A stretch of 64,000 nt of DNA from Rhizobium sp. ZPR4 (GCF_040215725.1 NZ_CP157967.1:3256501-3320500); one strand, 5' to 3'; counted from the first letter of the stretch, positions 18,796 through 29,718 are shown. The notes: generated by a model not told the origin, from the sequence alone. Translations and numbers: made by a program.

Positions 18796-20082
18796 ATGAC
18801 GTTGACGATCGACCGCCGGCAGTTGCTTGCCGGAATGGCAGCCACGCTAGCTTTCAGCAGTATCGGACTTTCCCGCGCCAATGCGGCAACCGCGATGCGC
18901 CTTCTTTGGTGGGGGTCGAAGGAGCGCAGCGACCGGACATTTGCAGCCGTAAAGGCCTATCAGGCGAAGAACCCGGATATCACCATCGCCGGCGAATCCT
19001 TCGGCTGGGACAGCTACTGGACGCGCTTGGCCACCCAGACCGGCGGCGGCAACGCGCCCGATCTCATCCAGATGGATTACCGCTACATCTTCGAATATGC
19101 CCGCCGCGGCGCGCTGCTCGATATGACGCCCTATCTCGGCAAGAGCCTGGCGATCGAGGATTTCGGCCCGGCCAACATCGATTCCGGCAAGGTCGACAAC
19201 AAGATCTACGGCGTCAGCCTCGGCGTGAATTCCTTCATGGTCGTCGTCAACACGGCCGCCTGGACGGAAGCCGACGTCGAACCGCCGCATGACGCCATGA
19301 CGTGGGAACAGATCGGTGATGCCTGCGCCAAGGTAACCGCCGCCAAGAAGCGCCGCGGCTTCTACGGCACGGCCGATGCAAGCGGCGGGGAGCCGGCCCT
19401 CGAATGCTGGCTGCGCCAGCGCGGCAAGGCGCTCTACACGACGGACGGCAAGCTCGCCTTCGAAGCCAAGGACGCGACCGAATGGTTCGATTTCTGGGGC
19501 CATATGCGCAAGATCGGCGCCTGCGTCCCGGCCGACGTTCAGGCGCTCGACCAGCAGACGCTCGAAACCGACATGCTTGTCACCAAGAAGGCGGCGATGA
19601 GCTTCGCCCATTCCAACCAGTTCGTCGCCATTCAGGGCCTGAACAAGGAAAAGCTCGAAATCGTCTCCTATCCCGTCGCGGGTGCGGACAGCAAACCCGG
19701 GCAATATCTGAAGCCCTCCATGCTGATGTCGGTCTCGGCAACATCCGCGAACAAGGATGCCGCCGTCGCCTTCGTCAATTATCTGGTGGAAGATCCGGAA
19801 GGCGCAAAGACGCTCGGTCTCGAACGCGGCGTCCCAGCCTCGCCGAAGATCCGCGATCTGCTGACACCGGATCTCGATGCTACAAGCAAACAGGTGGTCG
19901 ATTATATCGGCCGGCTGACGCCGCATGTCGGAGCGCTGCCGCCGTCTCCGCCGAACGGCGCCGGCGAAAATGCATTCCTGCTGAAGAAGATCGCCGAGGA
20001 GGTGGCTTTCGGCAAAACCAGCGCGCAGGACGCTGGCGCGAAGTTCACCGAACAGGCAGCAGCAAACATTACGCGAGGCTGA
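18796..20082 (+). CDS. Sugar ABC transporter substrate-binding protein
   Basis: A 428-residue family-1 solute-binding protein, first gene of a six-gene importer and oxidoreductase operon. It has a twin-arginine-like signal (DRRQLLAGMAATLAF) ending near ANA-A. The ATG at 18796 follows GGGGAGGAGACCAGG. It is collinear with the orphan binding protein at 8436-9731 over its whole length. It should capture a sugar or oligosaccharide in the periplasm for the two permeases that follow, whose first gene starts four bases after this stop. Confidence 0.88.
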   Translation: MTLTIDRRQLLAGMAATLAFSSIGLSRANAATAMRLLWWGSKERSDRTFAAVKAYQAKNPDITIAGESFGWDSYWTRLATQTGGGNAPDLIQMDYRYIFEYARRGALLDMTPYLGKSLAIEDFGPANIDSGKVDNKIYGVSLGVNSFMVVVNTAAWTEADVEPPHDAMTWEQIGDACAKVTAAKKRRGFYGTADASGGEPALECWLRQRGKALYTTDGKLAFEAKDATEWFDFWGHMRKIGACVPADVQALDQQTLETDMLVTKKAAMSFAHSNQFVAIQGLNKEKLEIVSYPVAGADSKPGQYLKPSMLMSVSATSANKDAAVAFVNYLVEDPEGAKTLGLERGVPASPKIRDLLTPDLDATSKQVVDYIGRLTPHVGALPPSPPNGAGENAFLLKKIAEEVAFGKTSAQDAGAKFTEQAAANITRG

Positions 20083-20086
20083 TACC

Positions 20087-21055
20087 GTGGGTACAAACAG
20101 CAAGAGCGTTGCCGGCGACTTGGTCGTCGGCACGCCCGCGCCGTTGCGCGTGGAAACCACCTATAAGGCGCCGGGCGCATTCGCGCGCAACGCACCCGGC
20201 TATCTCTTCCTTCTACCGTGGTTCATCGGCTTCTTCGGCCTGACCCTCGGACCGGCGATCGCCTCGCTCTATCTCTCCTTCACCGACTACAATCTGCTGC
20301 AGTCGCCGAACCTCGTCGGCATCGACAATTATGTGCGGATCGCAACGGCGGACGACAAGTTCCTGTCGTCGATGAAGGTGACGCTGTTCTATGTCGTCTG
20401 CTCGGTACCGCTGAAGCTGGCCTTCGCGCTGCTGGTGGCGCTGCTGCTCAATCGCGGCATCAAGGGTCTGCCGGTCTATCGCGCCATCTTCTACCTGCCG
20501 TCGCTACTCGGCTCCAGCGTTGCGATCGCGGTGTTGTGGCGGCAGATCTTCGATGCCGACGGCATCGTCAACACCCTGCTCTGGTATCTCTTCGGCATCA
20601 ACGGCCCGAGCTGGATTTCAAATCCGGATTATTCGCTCTATACGCTCGTAATCCTTGCCATCTGGCAGTTCGGCTCGCCGATGATCATCTTCCTCGCCGG
20701 ACTCAGGCAAATCCCGACCGATCTTTACGAAGCCGCCAGCCTCGACGGCGCCTCCAAGGCACGGATCTTCTTCAAGATTACGCTGCCACTGCTGACGCCG
20801 GTGATCTTCTTCAACGCCGTGGTCCAGACGATCGACGCCTTCAAGGCCTTCACGCCGGCCTATGTGATTTCCTCCGGCACCGGCGGGCCGATCGATTCGA
20901 CGCTGTTCTATACGCTCTATCTCTACCAGGAAGCCTTCGGCTATTTCCGCATGGGTTACGCGGCTGCCCTCGCATGGGTTCTGGTTGTTATCATCGCGAT
21001 CTTCACCGCCTTCTCCTTCCTCTCCGCTCGTTATTGGGTCCACTACGATGACTGA
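20087..21055 (+). CDS. Sugar ABC transporter permease (MalF-like)
   Basis: A 322-residue inner-membrane permease with about six hydrophobic segments starting near residue 38. The EAA loop is YEAASLDGASKARIFFKITLP. The start is a GTG at 20087, with GCGAGG about eight bases upstream; no ATG fits better. The C-terminus overlaps the next permease start by eight bases (ATG at 21048), so the two are co-translated. Confidence 0.88.
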   Translation: MGTNSKSVAGDLVVGTPAPLRVETTYKAPGAFARNAPGYLFLLPWFIGFFGLTLGPAIASLYLSFTDYNLLQSPNLVGIDNYVRIATADDKFLSSMKVTLFYVVCSVPLKLAFALLVALLLNRGIKGLPVYRAIFYLPSLLGSSVAIAVLWRQIFDADGIVNTLLWYLFGINGPSWISNPDYSLYTLVILAIWQFGSPMIIFLAGLRQIPTDLYEAASLDGASKARIFFKITLPLLTPVIFFNAVVQTIDAFKAFTPAYVISSGTGGPIDSTLFYTLYLYQEAFGYFRMGYAAALAWVLVVIIAIFTAFSFLSARYWVHYDD

Positions 21056-21932
21056 CGCGAAGCTCACCCATTTTGCCGAGGACATGAAGCCGCCGCGCGA
21101 GCGCCCGTGGTTCCTCTCCGTCCTCATCCACATCGCCCTCATCGCCGCGTCGATCGTGATGCTCTATCCGCTGCTGTGGATGCTCTCAGGCTCGATCAAG
21201 GACCAGAACGAGATCTTCGGCACGGCATCGCTGATCCCGTCGCATTTCGATTTCAGTTCCTATGCCCGCGGCTGGTTCGGCGGCCAGGTCACCTTCGGTA
21301 CCTTCGTCTGGAATTCCGCCGTCATCGCCGTGCTTTCGGTCATCGGCAACGTGATTTCCTGCTCGCTCGCGGCCTATGCCTTCGCGCGACTGAACTTCTG
21401 GGGCAAGAATTTCTGGTTCGCGCTGATGCTCGGCACGCTGATGCTGCCCTATCACGTCACGCTGATCCCGCAATATATCCTCTTCCTGAAGCTCGGCTGG
21501 GTGAAGACGATGCTGCCGCTCGTCGTGCCGAAATTCCTCGCGGTCGATGCCTTCTTCATCTTCCTGATGGTGCAGTTCTTCCGCGGTATTCCCCGCGAAC
21601 TGGACGAGGCTGCAATGATGGACGGCTGCAGCCCGTGGCGTATCTACTGGCGCATCATGCTGCCGCTGTCGCTGCCGGTCATGGCGACGGCCGCCATCTT
21701 CTCCTTCATCTGGACATGGGACGATTTCTTCGGGCCGCTGATCTACCTCTCTGATATCAACACCTACACGGTGCAGCTCGGCCTGCGCTCCTTCGTGGAC
21801 TCCACCGGAAGTTCCGACTGGAGCAGCCTGTTTGCCATGTCGAGCCTGTCGCTGATCCCGGTCTTCCTGATCTTCCTCTTCTTCCAGAGGCTGCTGATCG
21901 ACGGCATCGCGACCGCCGGCCTCAAGCGCTGA
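21048..21932 (+). CDS. Sugar ABC transporter permease (MalG-like)
   Basis: A 294-residue permease, partner of the upstream permease. About six hydrophobic segments and the EAA loop (LDEAAMMDGCSPWRIYWRIMLP) are visible. The ATG at 21048 gives the normal short cytoplasmic N-terminus; the frame stays open upstream to 20985 only as overlap with the other permease. Together with the ATPase at 24154-25233 it forms the membrane part of the importer. Confidence 0.88.
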   Translation: MTDAKLTHFAEDMKPPRERPWFLSVLIHIALIAASIVMLYPLLWMLSGSIKDQNEIFGTASLIPSHFDFSSYARGWFGGQVTFGTFVWNSAVIAVLSVIGNVISCSLAAYAFARLNFWGKNFWFALMLGTLMLPYHVTLIPQYILFLKLGWVKTMLPLVVPKFLAVDAFFIFLMVQFFRGIPRELDEAAMMDGCSPWRIYWRIMLPLSLPVMATAAIFSFIWTWDDFFGPLIYLSDINTYTVQLGLRSFVDSTGSSDWSSLFAMSSLSLIPVFLIFLFFQRLLIDGIATAGLKR

Positions 21933-22005
21933 TTACGAATCCGCAGTCCCGAATACCCAAGATTTGGGGCTGCGAACCAAGAAACCCACTGAAAGGAAAT
22001 GTCGC

Positions 22006-23031
22006 ATGAGCGCGTTGCGCTTCGCCGCCATCGGCCTCAATCACGATCACATCTATGGCCAGGTCAACGTCATGCTGCGGGCCGGCGCCGAACTCGTCGC
22101 CTTCCATGCCGTAGAAGATGACCTCGCTGCCGTCTTCGCCAGCCGCTTCCCACAGGCTAAACGCGTCGCCGACAAAAGAGAAATCCTGGAGGACAACTCC
22201 ATCGCGTTGATCGTCAGCGCGGCGATTTCCAGTGAGCGGACCGGCCTTGCCATCGAGGCCATGCGCCACGGCAAGGATGTGATGCTCGACAAGCCCGGCA
22301 TGGTGACGCTGGATCAGCTGGCCGACGTCCGCAAGGTGCAGGCCGAGACCAAGCGCATCGTCTCCATTCTCTATTCCGAGCATTTCGAGACGGCATCGAC
22401 GGTCAAGGCCGGCGAACTGGTGAAATCAGGCGCCATCGGCAAGGTCATCCACACGACGGGCCTCGGCCCGCATCGGCTGCGCAAGCCGACCCGGCCGGAC
22501 TGGTTCTTCGACCGCAAGCGCTACGGGGGCATCATCACCGACATCGCCTCGCATCAATGCGAGCAGTTCCTGTTCTTCGCGGATTCGCTGGAAGCAGAAG
22601 TGCTGTCGGCGACAGTGTCCAACCGCGCCAATCCGGAAACACCCGGCCTGCAGGACTATGGCGATTTCCATGTGAGGACGCCCGACGTCACCGGCTATGT
22701 CCGCGTCGACTGGTTCACACCGGACGGTCTCTCCACCTGGGGCGACGGTCGCCTCTTCATCGTCGGCACCGAAGGCACGATCGAACTGCGCAAATATATC
22801 GACGTTGCCGGCCGCTCCGGCACCGATCACCTCTTTCTCACCGACCGCAAGGGCATGCAGCATATCGATTGCACCGGAGTGGAGCTGCCCTACGGCCGCC
22901 AGCTTGCCGCCGACATAAGAGACCGCACCGAAACGGCGATGGGCCAGGAACATTGCTTCAAGGCGATGGAGCTGGCGCTGAAGGCGCAGGCGCTTGCCGA
23001 GGCAACATCGCTCAACAGCATTCAGAGGTAA
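22006..23031 (+). CDS. Gfo/Idh/MocA-family oxidoreductase
   Basis: A 341-residue NAD(P)-dependent oxidoreductase. The N-terminal Rossmann strand is RFAAIGLNHDH, so the usual GxGxxG is altered (GLNHDH). The family EKP motif reads DKP (LDKPGM), with the conserved Lys kept. The ATG at 22006 follows GAAAGGAAAT. It sits in the ABC operon before a second Gfo/Idh gene. Substrate unknown; it may use a cofactor-binding loop different from its neighbours. Confidence 0.82.
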   Translation: MSALRFAAIGLNHDHIYGQVNVMLRAGAELVAFHAVEDDLAAVFASRFPQAKRVADKREILEDNSIALIVSAAISSERTGLAIEAMRHGKDVMLDKPGMVTLDQLADVRKVQAETKRIVSILYSEHFETASTVKAGELVKSGAIGKVIHTTGLGPHRLRKPTRPDWFFDRKRYGGIITDIASHQCEQFLFFADSLEAEVLSATVSNRANPETPGLQDYGDFHVRTPDVTGYVRVDWFTPDGLSTWGDGRLFIVGTEGTIELRKYIDVAGRSGTDHLFLTDRKGMQHIDCTGVELPYGRQLAADIRDRTETAMGQEHCFKAMELALKAQALAEATSLNSIQR

Positions 23032-23038
23032 TTGCGTC

Positions 23039-24109
23039 ATGTCCGACATCAAGAAAGTCGCGATCATCGGCCTCGGCATCGGCCGCTCCCACATAACGGA
23101 AGGCTATCTGCCTCACTCTGATCGCTACGAAGTCGCCGTTCTCTGCGATCTCAACGAGGAGCGCCTGAACGCGGTCGGCGATGAGTTCGGCATCGAAAGG
23201 CGCGTGAAGGATTTCTCCGAAGTCCTCAACATGCCCGATATCGACATTATCGACATCTGCACGCCGCCCGGCTCGCATTTCCAGCTTATCATGCAGGCGC
23301 TTGCCGCCGGCAAGCATGTGGTTTGCGAAAAGCCGCTCGTCGGATCGCTCGCCGATGTCGATGCCGTCATCGCGGCCGAAAAGACAGCCAAGGGCCGGCT
23401 GATGCCGATCTTCCAGTATCGCTATGGCGACGGCATTCAGAAGGCCAAGCGCATCATCGCTTCAGGCATTGCCGGCAAGCCCTATGTCGCCACGTCGGAA
23501 ACGCATTGGGTGCGCGGCGCCGATTACTACGCGGTTCCCTGGCGCGGCAAGTGGGATACCGAGCTCGGCGGCGTGCTGATGACCCACTCGATCCATCTGC
23601 ACGACATGCTGACCTATCTGATGGGGCCGATCGCAGGCCTCTTCGGCCGTGTCTCCACCCGGGTCAACGACATCGAAGTGGAGGATTGCGCCAGCGCCAG
23701 CCTGCTGATGGAAAACGGCGCGCTTGCCACCATCAGCGCCACGCTCGGCTCGCAGGAGCAGATCAGCCGCCTGCGCCTCGCCTTCGAAAATGTCCTGATC
23801 GAAAGCAACCATGAGCCATATAGCCCCGGTCAGGACCCTTGGAAGATCGTTCCGGCCAATGACGAGATCGGCGCAAAGATCGACGCGTTGCTGGCCAACT
23901 GGTCGCCGATCCCGAACCGTTTCAACACGCAGATGAAACTGTTCCATGAAGCGCTGGTGTCGGGCGGACCGCTGCCGGTGACCACAGTCGATGCCCGCCA
24001 GGCGCTGGAGCTGGTCACCGCCTTCTATGAATCATCGGAAACCCGCACCGAAGTCCGCTTCCCCGTCGGGCCGGAAGCCAAGAAATACAAGAGTTGGAGG
24101 CCGTCATGA
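23039..24109 (+). CDS. Gfo/Idh/MocA-family oxidoreductase
   Basis: A 356-residue NAD(P)-dependent sugar oxidoreductase with a standard Rossmann motif (IIGLGIGRSH) and VCEKPL. The ATG at 23039 lies eight bases after the previous stop. This is the third family member in the locus. Paired Gfo/Idh genes in importer operons often catalyse sequential redox steps, for example 3-keto-sugar formation and reduction; this is a family-based inference. Confidence 0.85.
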   Translation: MSDIKKVAIIGLGIGRSHITEGYLPHSDRYEVAVLCDLNEERLNAVGDEFGIERRVKDFSEVLNMPDIDIIDICTPPGSHFQLIMQALAAGKHVVCEKPLVGSLADVDAVIAAEKTAKGRLMPIFQYRYGDGIQKAKRIIASGIAGKPYVATSETHWVRGADYYAVPWRGKWDTELGGVLMTHSIHLHDMLTYLMGPIAGLFGRVSTRVNDIEVEDCASASLLMENGALATISATLGSQEQISRLRLAFENVLIESNHEPYSPGQDPWKIVPANDEIGAKIDALLANWSPIPNRFNTQMKLFHEALVSGGPLPVTTVDARQALELVTAFYESSETRTEVRFPVGPEAKKYKSWRPS

Positions 24110-24153
24110 ACGTTGCCCCGCGAGCCATCAGGACCAACAAGGAGGGAGCGCCC

Positions 24154-25233
<1,080 letters not shown>

Positions 25234-25251
25234 GAGCATGTTGAAGCAGGT

Positions 25252-25287
25252 GGAGCTTATCTCGCCCTGACGGGCGAGATAAGCTCC
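25252..25287. terminator. Long perfect hairpin between convergent operons
   Basis: GGAGCTTATCTCGCCC (25252-25267) pairs perfectly over 16 bases with 25272-25287 around a 4-base loop. There is no T-run on either strand. Its position, 19 bases after the ATPase stop and 10 bases before the end of the convergent GH2 gene, fits a bidirectional transcription barrier. Confidence 0.65.
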
Positions 25288-25296
25288 CGTAGTCTC

Positions 25297-27765
25297 TCAC
25301 ACCTCTACGATCCGCCGACTGCCGATAGAACGGATCTGACCGGATGGAATGACATCGGCTGGAACACCCTCCCGCCGGTACAGGCGAAGCCGTCTGCTGC
25401 CGGGCGCAAGATGGAACCAGTCATCCTCGGCCCGATAGGCCTCCAGATCGATCTGTACCGATTGCGCAAAACGGTCGGTACTCAGATCAAGGAACCAATC
25501 CTCGCCCTCCTGCACCGCTGATGCCGTGATCTCGGCATCATGGAATGCCTTGCTTCGCCCAAGCGGAAAGTAGAAGGCCTGGGCGACGACCGCGCCGGTC
25601 GCCGGGGACGTCAACCGCGCGACCGTGACATCATGCGACGGCGGACCGAAACGGAAGGCGTAGGTCGAATCGAAGAAGGCGCCGAAAAGTTCAGTGCAGG
25701 CTATCTTTTGCTTGCCACGGGCCTCAAGCACCAGATCGCGGCCGCCGCCAACGACGATCTGGCGGCCGTCGCGCAAGCAGGAGACCTCGACGGTCAGGTC
25801 GAGCGCCGCATCGCTTTCGTTGATGACATGCACATCGAGACCATTCGTGCCCTCGTCCATGAGCAGCACCTGCACCGGCCGGAAGGCGCGGCGCAGCCCG
25901 TACCAGACCGGCTTCGGCTCTCCGGTCGCGTCGATCACCCCCCAGCCGGCGCCGGGAAGCAGATCCTGCAGCGTCCAGACGAGCGCGCCGTTGCAGCCGG
26001 AACCTTGGCGGCGCCACTCGGCATAGGTCTCTTCGGCGACTTCGCCAGTCACGACACGCGAAAGGTTGAGATAGAGATCCGGGTCTTCCCGCCGCAGTCG
26101 GTTTGGCTCGAAACCGTAAAGCTCCTGAAGATAATGATCGCGCACATCCTCGAAATCCCAGGAGGCGCCGCGGTCGCGCGGCACGCGCTCTTTCCATAGC
26201 GGGCTATGGACTGCAGGAACGGGAAGATGCTGACCGAGCGTGCGGGCTTGCGGCACATGCGCGAAAGCCAGGCTCTCGGCAGCAAAGCGGGCGTCGGCGC
26301 GGCGCGCATCGGCAAGCGGCCGCATATAGGCGCCGACGCCATAATAATGCGTGACGCCGACATTCGAAGAAAACGGCATCGGCCCGCCGGAGGGCGAGTT
26401 GACGACATAGGGCACGTCCGGCCGCAGCGATTGCACCAGCGGCGGGATGATCTCCTCGACAACAGGGCTCTTCCAGAACTGTTCCGGCAGGCCCATCATC
26501 GCCGCCTGCTGGTGGATCTCGCTGCCGCCGCAAAGAACCGCCAGCGAAGGCGACAGGCGCGTACAGCTCAGAAGCTGCAAGACCTCGGTTTCGACATGGC
26601 CATTGAAAGCCTTGTCGTTCTTCGGATAATCGAAATTGGCGAACATGAAATCCTGCCAGACCATCAGGCCGAGTTCGTCGCAGAGACGGAAGAAGTCCAG
26701 CGTCTCATAGGCCATGGTGCCGCCGATACGGATCATGTTCATGCCGGCCTCAGCCGCCAGCCGCAGCCAGCTCCGGTAGTCGTCGCTGCTGCCGGGCAGG
26801 CGCACGATATCCGCCGTGGTCCACACGGCACCTCGGCAGAAGATCCGTTCGCCATTGACGATCACAGCGAAATCCTGCCCATCGGCGCCGCGATCGACCG
26901 ACAGCCGGCGAAAACCGGTCTTTCCAAGCGCATGTTCGACGCCATCGACGATGAGCGTCACATCATGAAGCTGCGGCGTGCCATGCGTATGCGGCCACCA
27001 GGGCGCCACACCCGGAATTTTCAGGATTGCGGTATAGCGCCCGGGACCGTCCTTCTCGAACGCCTGCTCCGTCTCCCCGCACTTCAGCACCAGCTCGTTG
27101 ATATCGCCCTCGGCCGTAAGCGAGGCATAGAGCCTGCCCTCGCCGTTTTCCAGCAAGTCCGGCCGCAGGGAGAGATCGCGGATGACGGGCGCGCCCGGCC
27201 GCAACAGCGAAATCGGCCGCCACGGGCCGACCGCCTGAACCTCCGGGCACCAGCCGGGCATGTGGCCGAGCAGCGTCGTGCGGACCATCCGCAGGCCCTG
27301 CGGCGTGATCATCTGCGGCCGCCAGCGGGCGCGCGGACCGGGCTCGGAAAGCCTCGGCTCCAGCGCGCGGAAGCAAAGCGCCAGCTCGTCCCCGCCAAGC
27401 AAGGTAACGTCGACGTCGTGCGCTTCGAACATGCTCTCGGAGACGAGGATTTGCTGGCCGTTCAGGAAGACTTCGCACAGCGTCGCCAGCCCTTCGAGCC
27501 GCAAGACCGCCTCGCCGGCCTCCGCATCCACCAGACGGCAGATGTACCAGGCATCGCGGTCATGAAGCGGCTCAGGCTTCGTCCGGTCGAAACGACCGGC
27601 CTTTTCCAGGGCTTCCGCCACCGTGCCCGGCACGGGCGCCGGGATGAAGCCTGACGTCAGCGGCACATTGGATGGCGAGATGCAGGTGCCTGCCTCCGTC
27701 AATACCAGATTCCATCCTTCGCTCAGCCGCATTCCACCGCCGAGATCCGCCAAGCGCCCGCCCAT
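25297..27765 (-). CDS. Glycoside hydrolase family 2 protein, beta-mannosidase-like
   Basis: An 822-residue GH2-type enzyme without a signal peptide. The N-terminal sugar-binding jelly roll (LSEGWNLVL...PVPGTV, DAWYICRLVD, LRLEGLATLCEVFLNGQ) precedes an immunoglobulin-like domain and a TIM barrel. The barrel has LCGGSEIHQQ at the place of the acid/base Glu (family pattern GNNE, so one residue is changed) and AAESLAFAHVP near the nucleophile position. Cytoplasmic location implies action on an imported glycoside. The frame runs back to a TTG at 27858, overlapping the DUF1839 gene; the ATG at 27765 after GGAAG is preferred but not certain. It is convergent with the ABC operon and downstream of the carrier protein cluster. 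Confidence 0.75.
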   Translation of the reverse strand: MGGRLADLGGGMRLSEGWNLVLTEAGTCISPSNVPLTSGFIPAPVPGTVAEALEKAGRFDRTKPEPLHDRDAWYICRLVDAEAGEAVLRLEGLATLCEVFLNGQQILVSESMFEAHDVDVTLLGGDELALCFRALEPRLSEPGPRARWRPQMITPQGLRMVRTTLLGHMPGWCPEVQAVGPWRPISLLRPGAPVIRDLSLRPDLLENGEGRLYASLTAEGDINELVLKCGETEQAFEKDGPGRYTAILKIPGVAPWWPHTHGTPQLHDVTLIVDGVEHALGKTGFRRLSVDRGADGQDFAVIVNGERIFCRGAVWTTADIVRLPGSSDDYRSWLRLAAEAGMNMIRIGGTMAYETLDFFRLCDELGLMVWQDFMFANFDYPKNDKAFNGHVETEVLQLLSCTRLSPSLAVLCGGSEIHQQAAMMGLPEQFWKSPVVEEIIPPLVQSLRPDVPYVVNSPSGGPMPFSSNVGVTHYYGVGAYMRPLADARRADARFAAESLAFAHVPQARTLGQHLPVPAVHSPLWKERVPRDRGASWDFEDVRDHYLQELYGFEPNRLRREDPDLYLNLSRVVTGEVAEETYAEWRRQGSGCNGALVWTLQDLLPGAGWGVIDATGEPKPVWYGLRRAFRPVQVLLMDEGTNGLDVHVINESDAALDLTVEVSCLRDGRQIVVGGGRDLVLEARGKQKIACTELFGAFFDSTYAFRFGPPSHDVTVARLTSPATGAVVAQAFYFPLGRSKAFHDAEITASAVQEGEDWFLDLSTDRFAQSVQIDLEAYRAEDDWFHLAPGSRRLRLYRREGVPADVIPSGQIRSIGSRRIVEV

Positions 27766-27841
27766 GACATCTTCCGGGGATTTCCCCCGCCCCAATATTC
27801 TCTGAAATAACCCAGCCGTATGACGATCGAACGGAAGCTGC

Positions 27842-28801
27842 TTAAAGCTTCCGTTCAAGCTCGCTCATCATGGAATCCCACGCATCGGCGGCCGGATCAA
27901 GGGCCGTGCGCAGCGGCTCGAATTTCTTGCGTGTGATGGCGCGGGCCAGCTGAAACTGCACCGACTTCGCCGTCTCGGAAATTTTCCGCGCCTCGCCAGC
28001 CGCATTGGCCAAATCGGCCGAGAGCCAGTCGAAATGGCTGCCGGCAAGTTCGAAGTTGGCGCCGAGCTGGCGCAGCGTGTTGAAGGCATATTTATGGAAG
28101 AAGCCGAAAGGCCGTTCAGCGATCGCTTCTACCTGCGTAGGGAAAACCTCCGCAAAGGCACGGATCGGATTGGCGCCGGGGCGTCGACGGAAATGGAAGG
28201 CGAGGAGCTGCCGGGCCGTCTGACGGATCGCAGCTTCGGCCGGTGTCTTCTCCGGAAATTTGGCAAATTCCGTGTAGGGCAGGAACGGCAGATCCTCATC
28301 CGTCAGATGCAGCTGGAACAGCCCGTCGAAATCCTCACCGGACAGCTGGAAGAAGCCGCCATTGTGGAAGTAGTCGAGCGTGCGGCCTTCCATGTCGAGC
28401 CGGTTGATCGCCACCGTCGTCTTGCCGTGTTCGCGGCGATAACCGACGCCCTGCGTATCCGGCATGAAGAAGGAGTCCATCTCCACCAGGCAGAGCCGGC
28501 CACGGCCGATCTGCTCGGCGACATGGTTCTCGACCTTGTCGTAGATCGCAAGTTCGGTGCAGCGCACGCCATAGAGCGCTTCCAGATCCTCAAGTGGCAC
28601 CTTGAAGAAGGTGAACTGGTCACCTTCGAAATCTTGGCCCACCGTGAAGCCGAGCATGGCTTCCGGCGGCAGCTTCAAGGTCGAAAGCACCTCGATCCAG
28701 AGATCGATGTAGCAATTCGTCTCCGGCCACATGCGCTCGCTGTCGTGCAATGCATGCGGCTTGTAGGCGGCGGGATCCAGCCCCTCAAACACGGCAGCCA
28801 T
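27842..28801 (-). CDS. DUF1839 family protein of the carrier protein cluster
   Basis: A 319-residue soluble protein of the DUF1839 family, function unknown. Its N-terminus (about residues 15-120, with ETNCYIDLWIEVL) has a hydrophobic patterned region, and a separate stretch reads LCLVEMDSFFMPDTQG. The C-terminal third is helical, with HFDWL and charged repeats. DUF1839 genes are found beside amino acid:[carrier protein] ligase genes in rhizobia. The Cys and His residues in the N-terminal half could suggest an acyl-transfer role, but that is speculation. The ATG at 28801 lies eight bases after the ligase stop, so translation is probably coupled. Confidence 0.75.
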   Translation of the reverse strand: MAAVFEGLDPAAYKPHALHDSERMWPETNCYIDLWIEVLSTLKLPPEAMLGFTVGQDFEGDQFTFFKVPLEDLEALYGVRCTELAIYDKVENHVAEQIGRGRLCLVEMDSFFMPDTQGVGYRREHGKTTVAINRLDMEGRTLDYFHNGGFFQLSGEDFDGLFQLHLTDEDLPFLPYTEFAKFPEKTPAEAAIRQTARQLLAFHFRRRPGANPIRAFAEVFPTQVEAIAERPFGFFHKYAFNTLRQLGANFELAGSHFDWLSADLANAAGEARKISETAKSVQFQLARAITRKKFEPLRTALDPAADAWDSMMSELERKL

Positions 28802-28809
28802 GGACGCGA

Positions 28810-29718
28810 TCAGCCCCACAGCACCTTGCGCACGCTCTCGGGCCATTCCTCGACGTCGAGACCGTGGGTGTGGAACAGCGCCAGCGCGATGCGCTCCAGG
28901 CCGAAGCCGACGCAGGCCGTGTGCACGACGCTGCCATCGGCAAAATTCAGGCCCCATTTCGTCCCGAAGGCATCCTGATGGTAGTTGAAGCTCATGCAGG
29001 CGGTCGGGTTGGCAGTCGAGGTGATCGGGATCAGCAGCTCGAACTTCAGGTTCTGGTCGCGCTGGTTGTTGGCCAGCATCTTGCCGGCGCGGCCGAAGAA
29101 CGGGTCGTTGGCGACGTCGATGGTCACGTCGAGGCCGACGGCCTTCATCATCTCGACGCCGCGATCCATCCAGCTCTGACGGAAGTCGGTCACATGCTTT
29201 TCGCTGCCCATGCAGACATATTCGCGCATGCGGAACAGCTGCTGGCGAGCCGGGTCCTTGGAGGGCTCGTGGCGGAAGCAATAGGACTGCAGGTCGAAGA
29301 GCGCGCCATCTTCCGAAATGGCGCCACGCTTGGCGACCGTGGGATAAAGCGGATAGCAGGCCGCCGGCGTCAGCACGATATCGGTCGCCTGCTGGTCTTT
29401 CGTCCAGTCGTCGCCGACTTCCATGCACTTCAGCAGGCTCATATGGTCGAGCTCGTTGCCGCAGAAACTGTGCACTGTGCCGGCGAGCTGCGGGAAGCTC
29501 TTCATGTAGCCGCTGGTTTCGAAGAAGGCACGGTTCATGCCGGGCGGAAAGCGGATGGCTTCGGCGCCATCGGCACCGCCGAACTTGTCGATCAGCCGCT
29601 CGAAAGCGGCAATGACGTCTTCGAACTGGCCGCTGCGGCCATAGAGGCCGTCAACGCCGGTGTCGATCAAAAGACCGGAATCGAAAAGACGGTCGAGAAA
29701 CGAGGATTGCATATCCAT
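28810..29718 (-). CDS. Amino acid:[carrier protein] ligase-like class II aminoacyl-tRNA synthetase homologue
   Basis: A 302-residue protein with only a class II synthetase catalytic core and no tRNA-binding domain. Motif 2 is CFRHE...RMREYV and motif 3 is [12 protein letters not shown] (271-282). Cys121, Glu166 and Cys269 match, with a constant offset of ten, the zinc ligands I recall for Bradyrhizobium Bll0957 (Cys131, Glu176, Cys279). That family is related to atypical archaeal seryl-tRNA synthetases and transfers glycine or alanine to the phosphopantetheine arm of a carrier protein instead of to tRNA. The carrier gene is two genes upstream. Which amino acid is used here cannot be told from sequence. 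Confidence 0.88.
   Translation of the reverse strand: MDMQSSFLDRLFDSGLLIDTGVDGLYGRSGQFEDVIAAFERLIDKFGGADGAEAIRFPPGMNRAFFETSGYMKSFPQLAGTVHSFCGNELDHMSLLKCMEVGDDWTKDQQATDIVLTPAACYPLYPTVAKRGAISEDGALFDLQSYCFRHEPSKDPARQQLFRMREYVCMGSEKHVTDFRQSWMDRGVEMMKAVGLDVTIDVANDPFFGRAGKMLANNQRDQNLKFELLIPITSTANPTACMSFNYHQDAFGTKWGLNFADGSVVHTACVGFGLERIALALFHTHGLDVEEWPESVRKVLWG

Noticed and set aside
28804..29428. Extension of the DUF1839 frame upstream into the ligase gene
   Set aside because: The upstream part is an out-of-frame reading of the synthetase-like gene; the ATG at 28801 after the ligase stop is the natural start.
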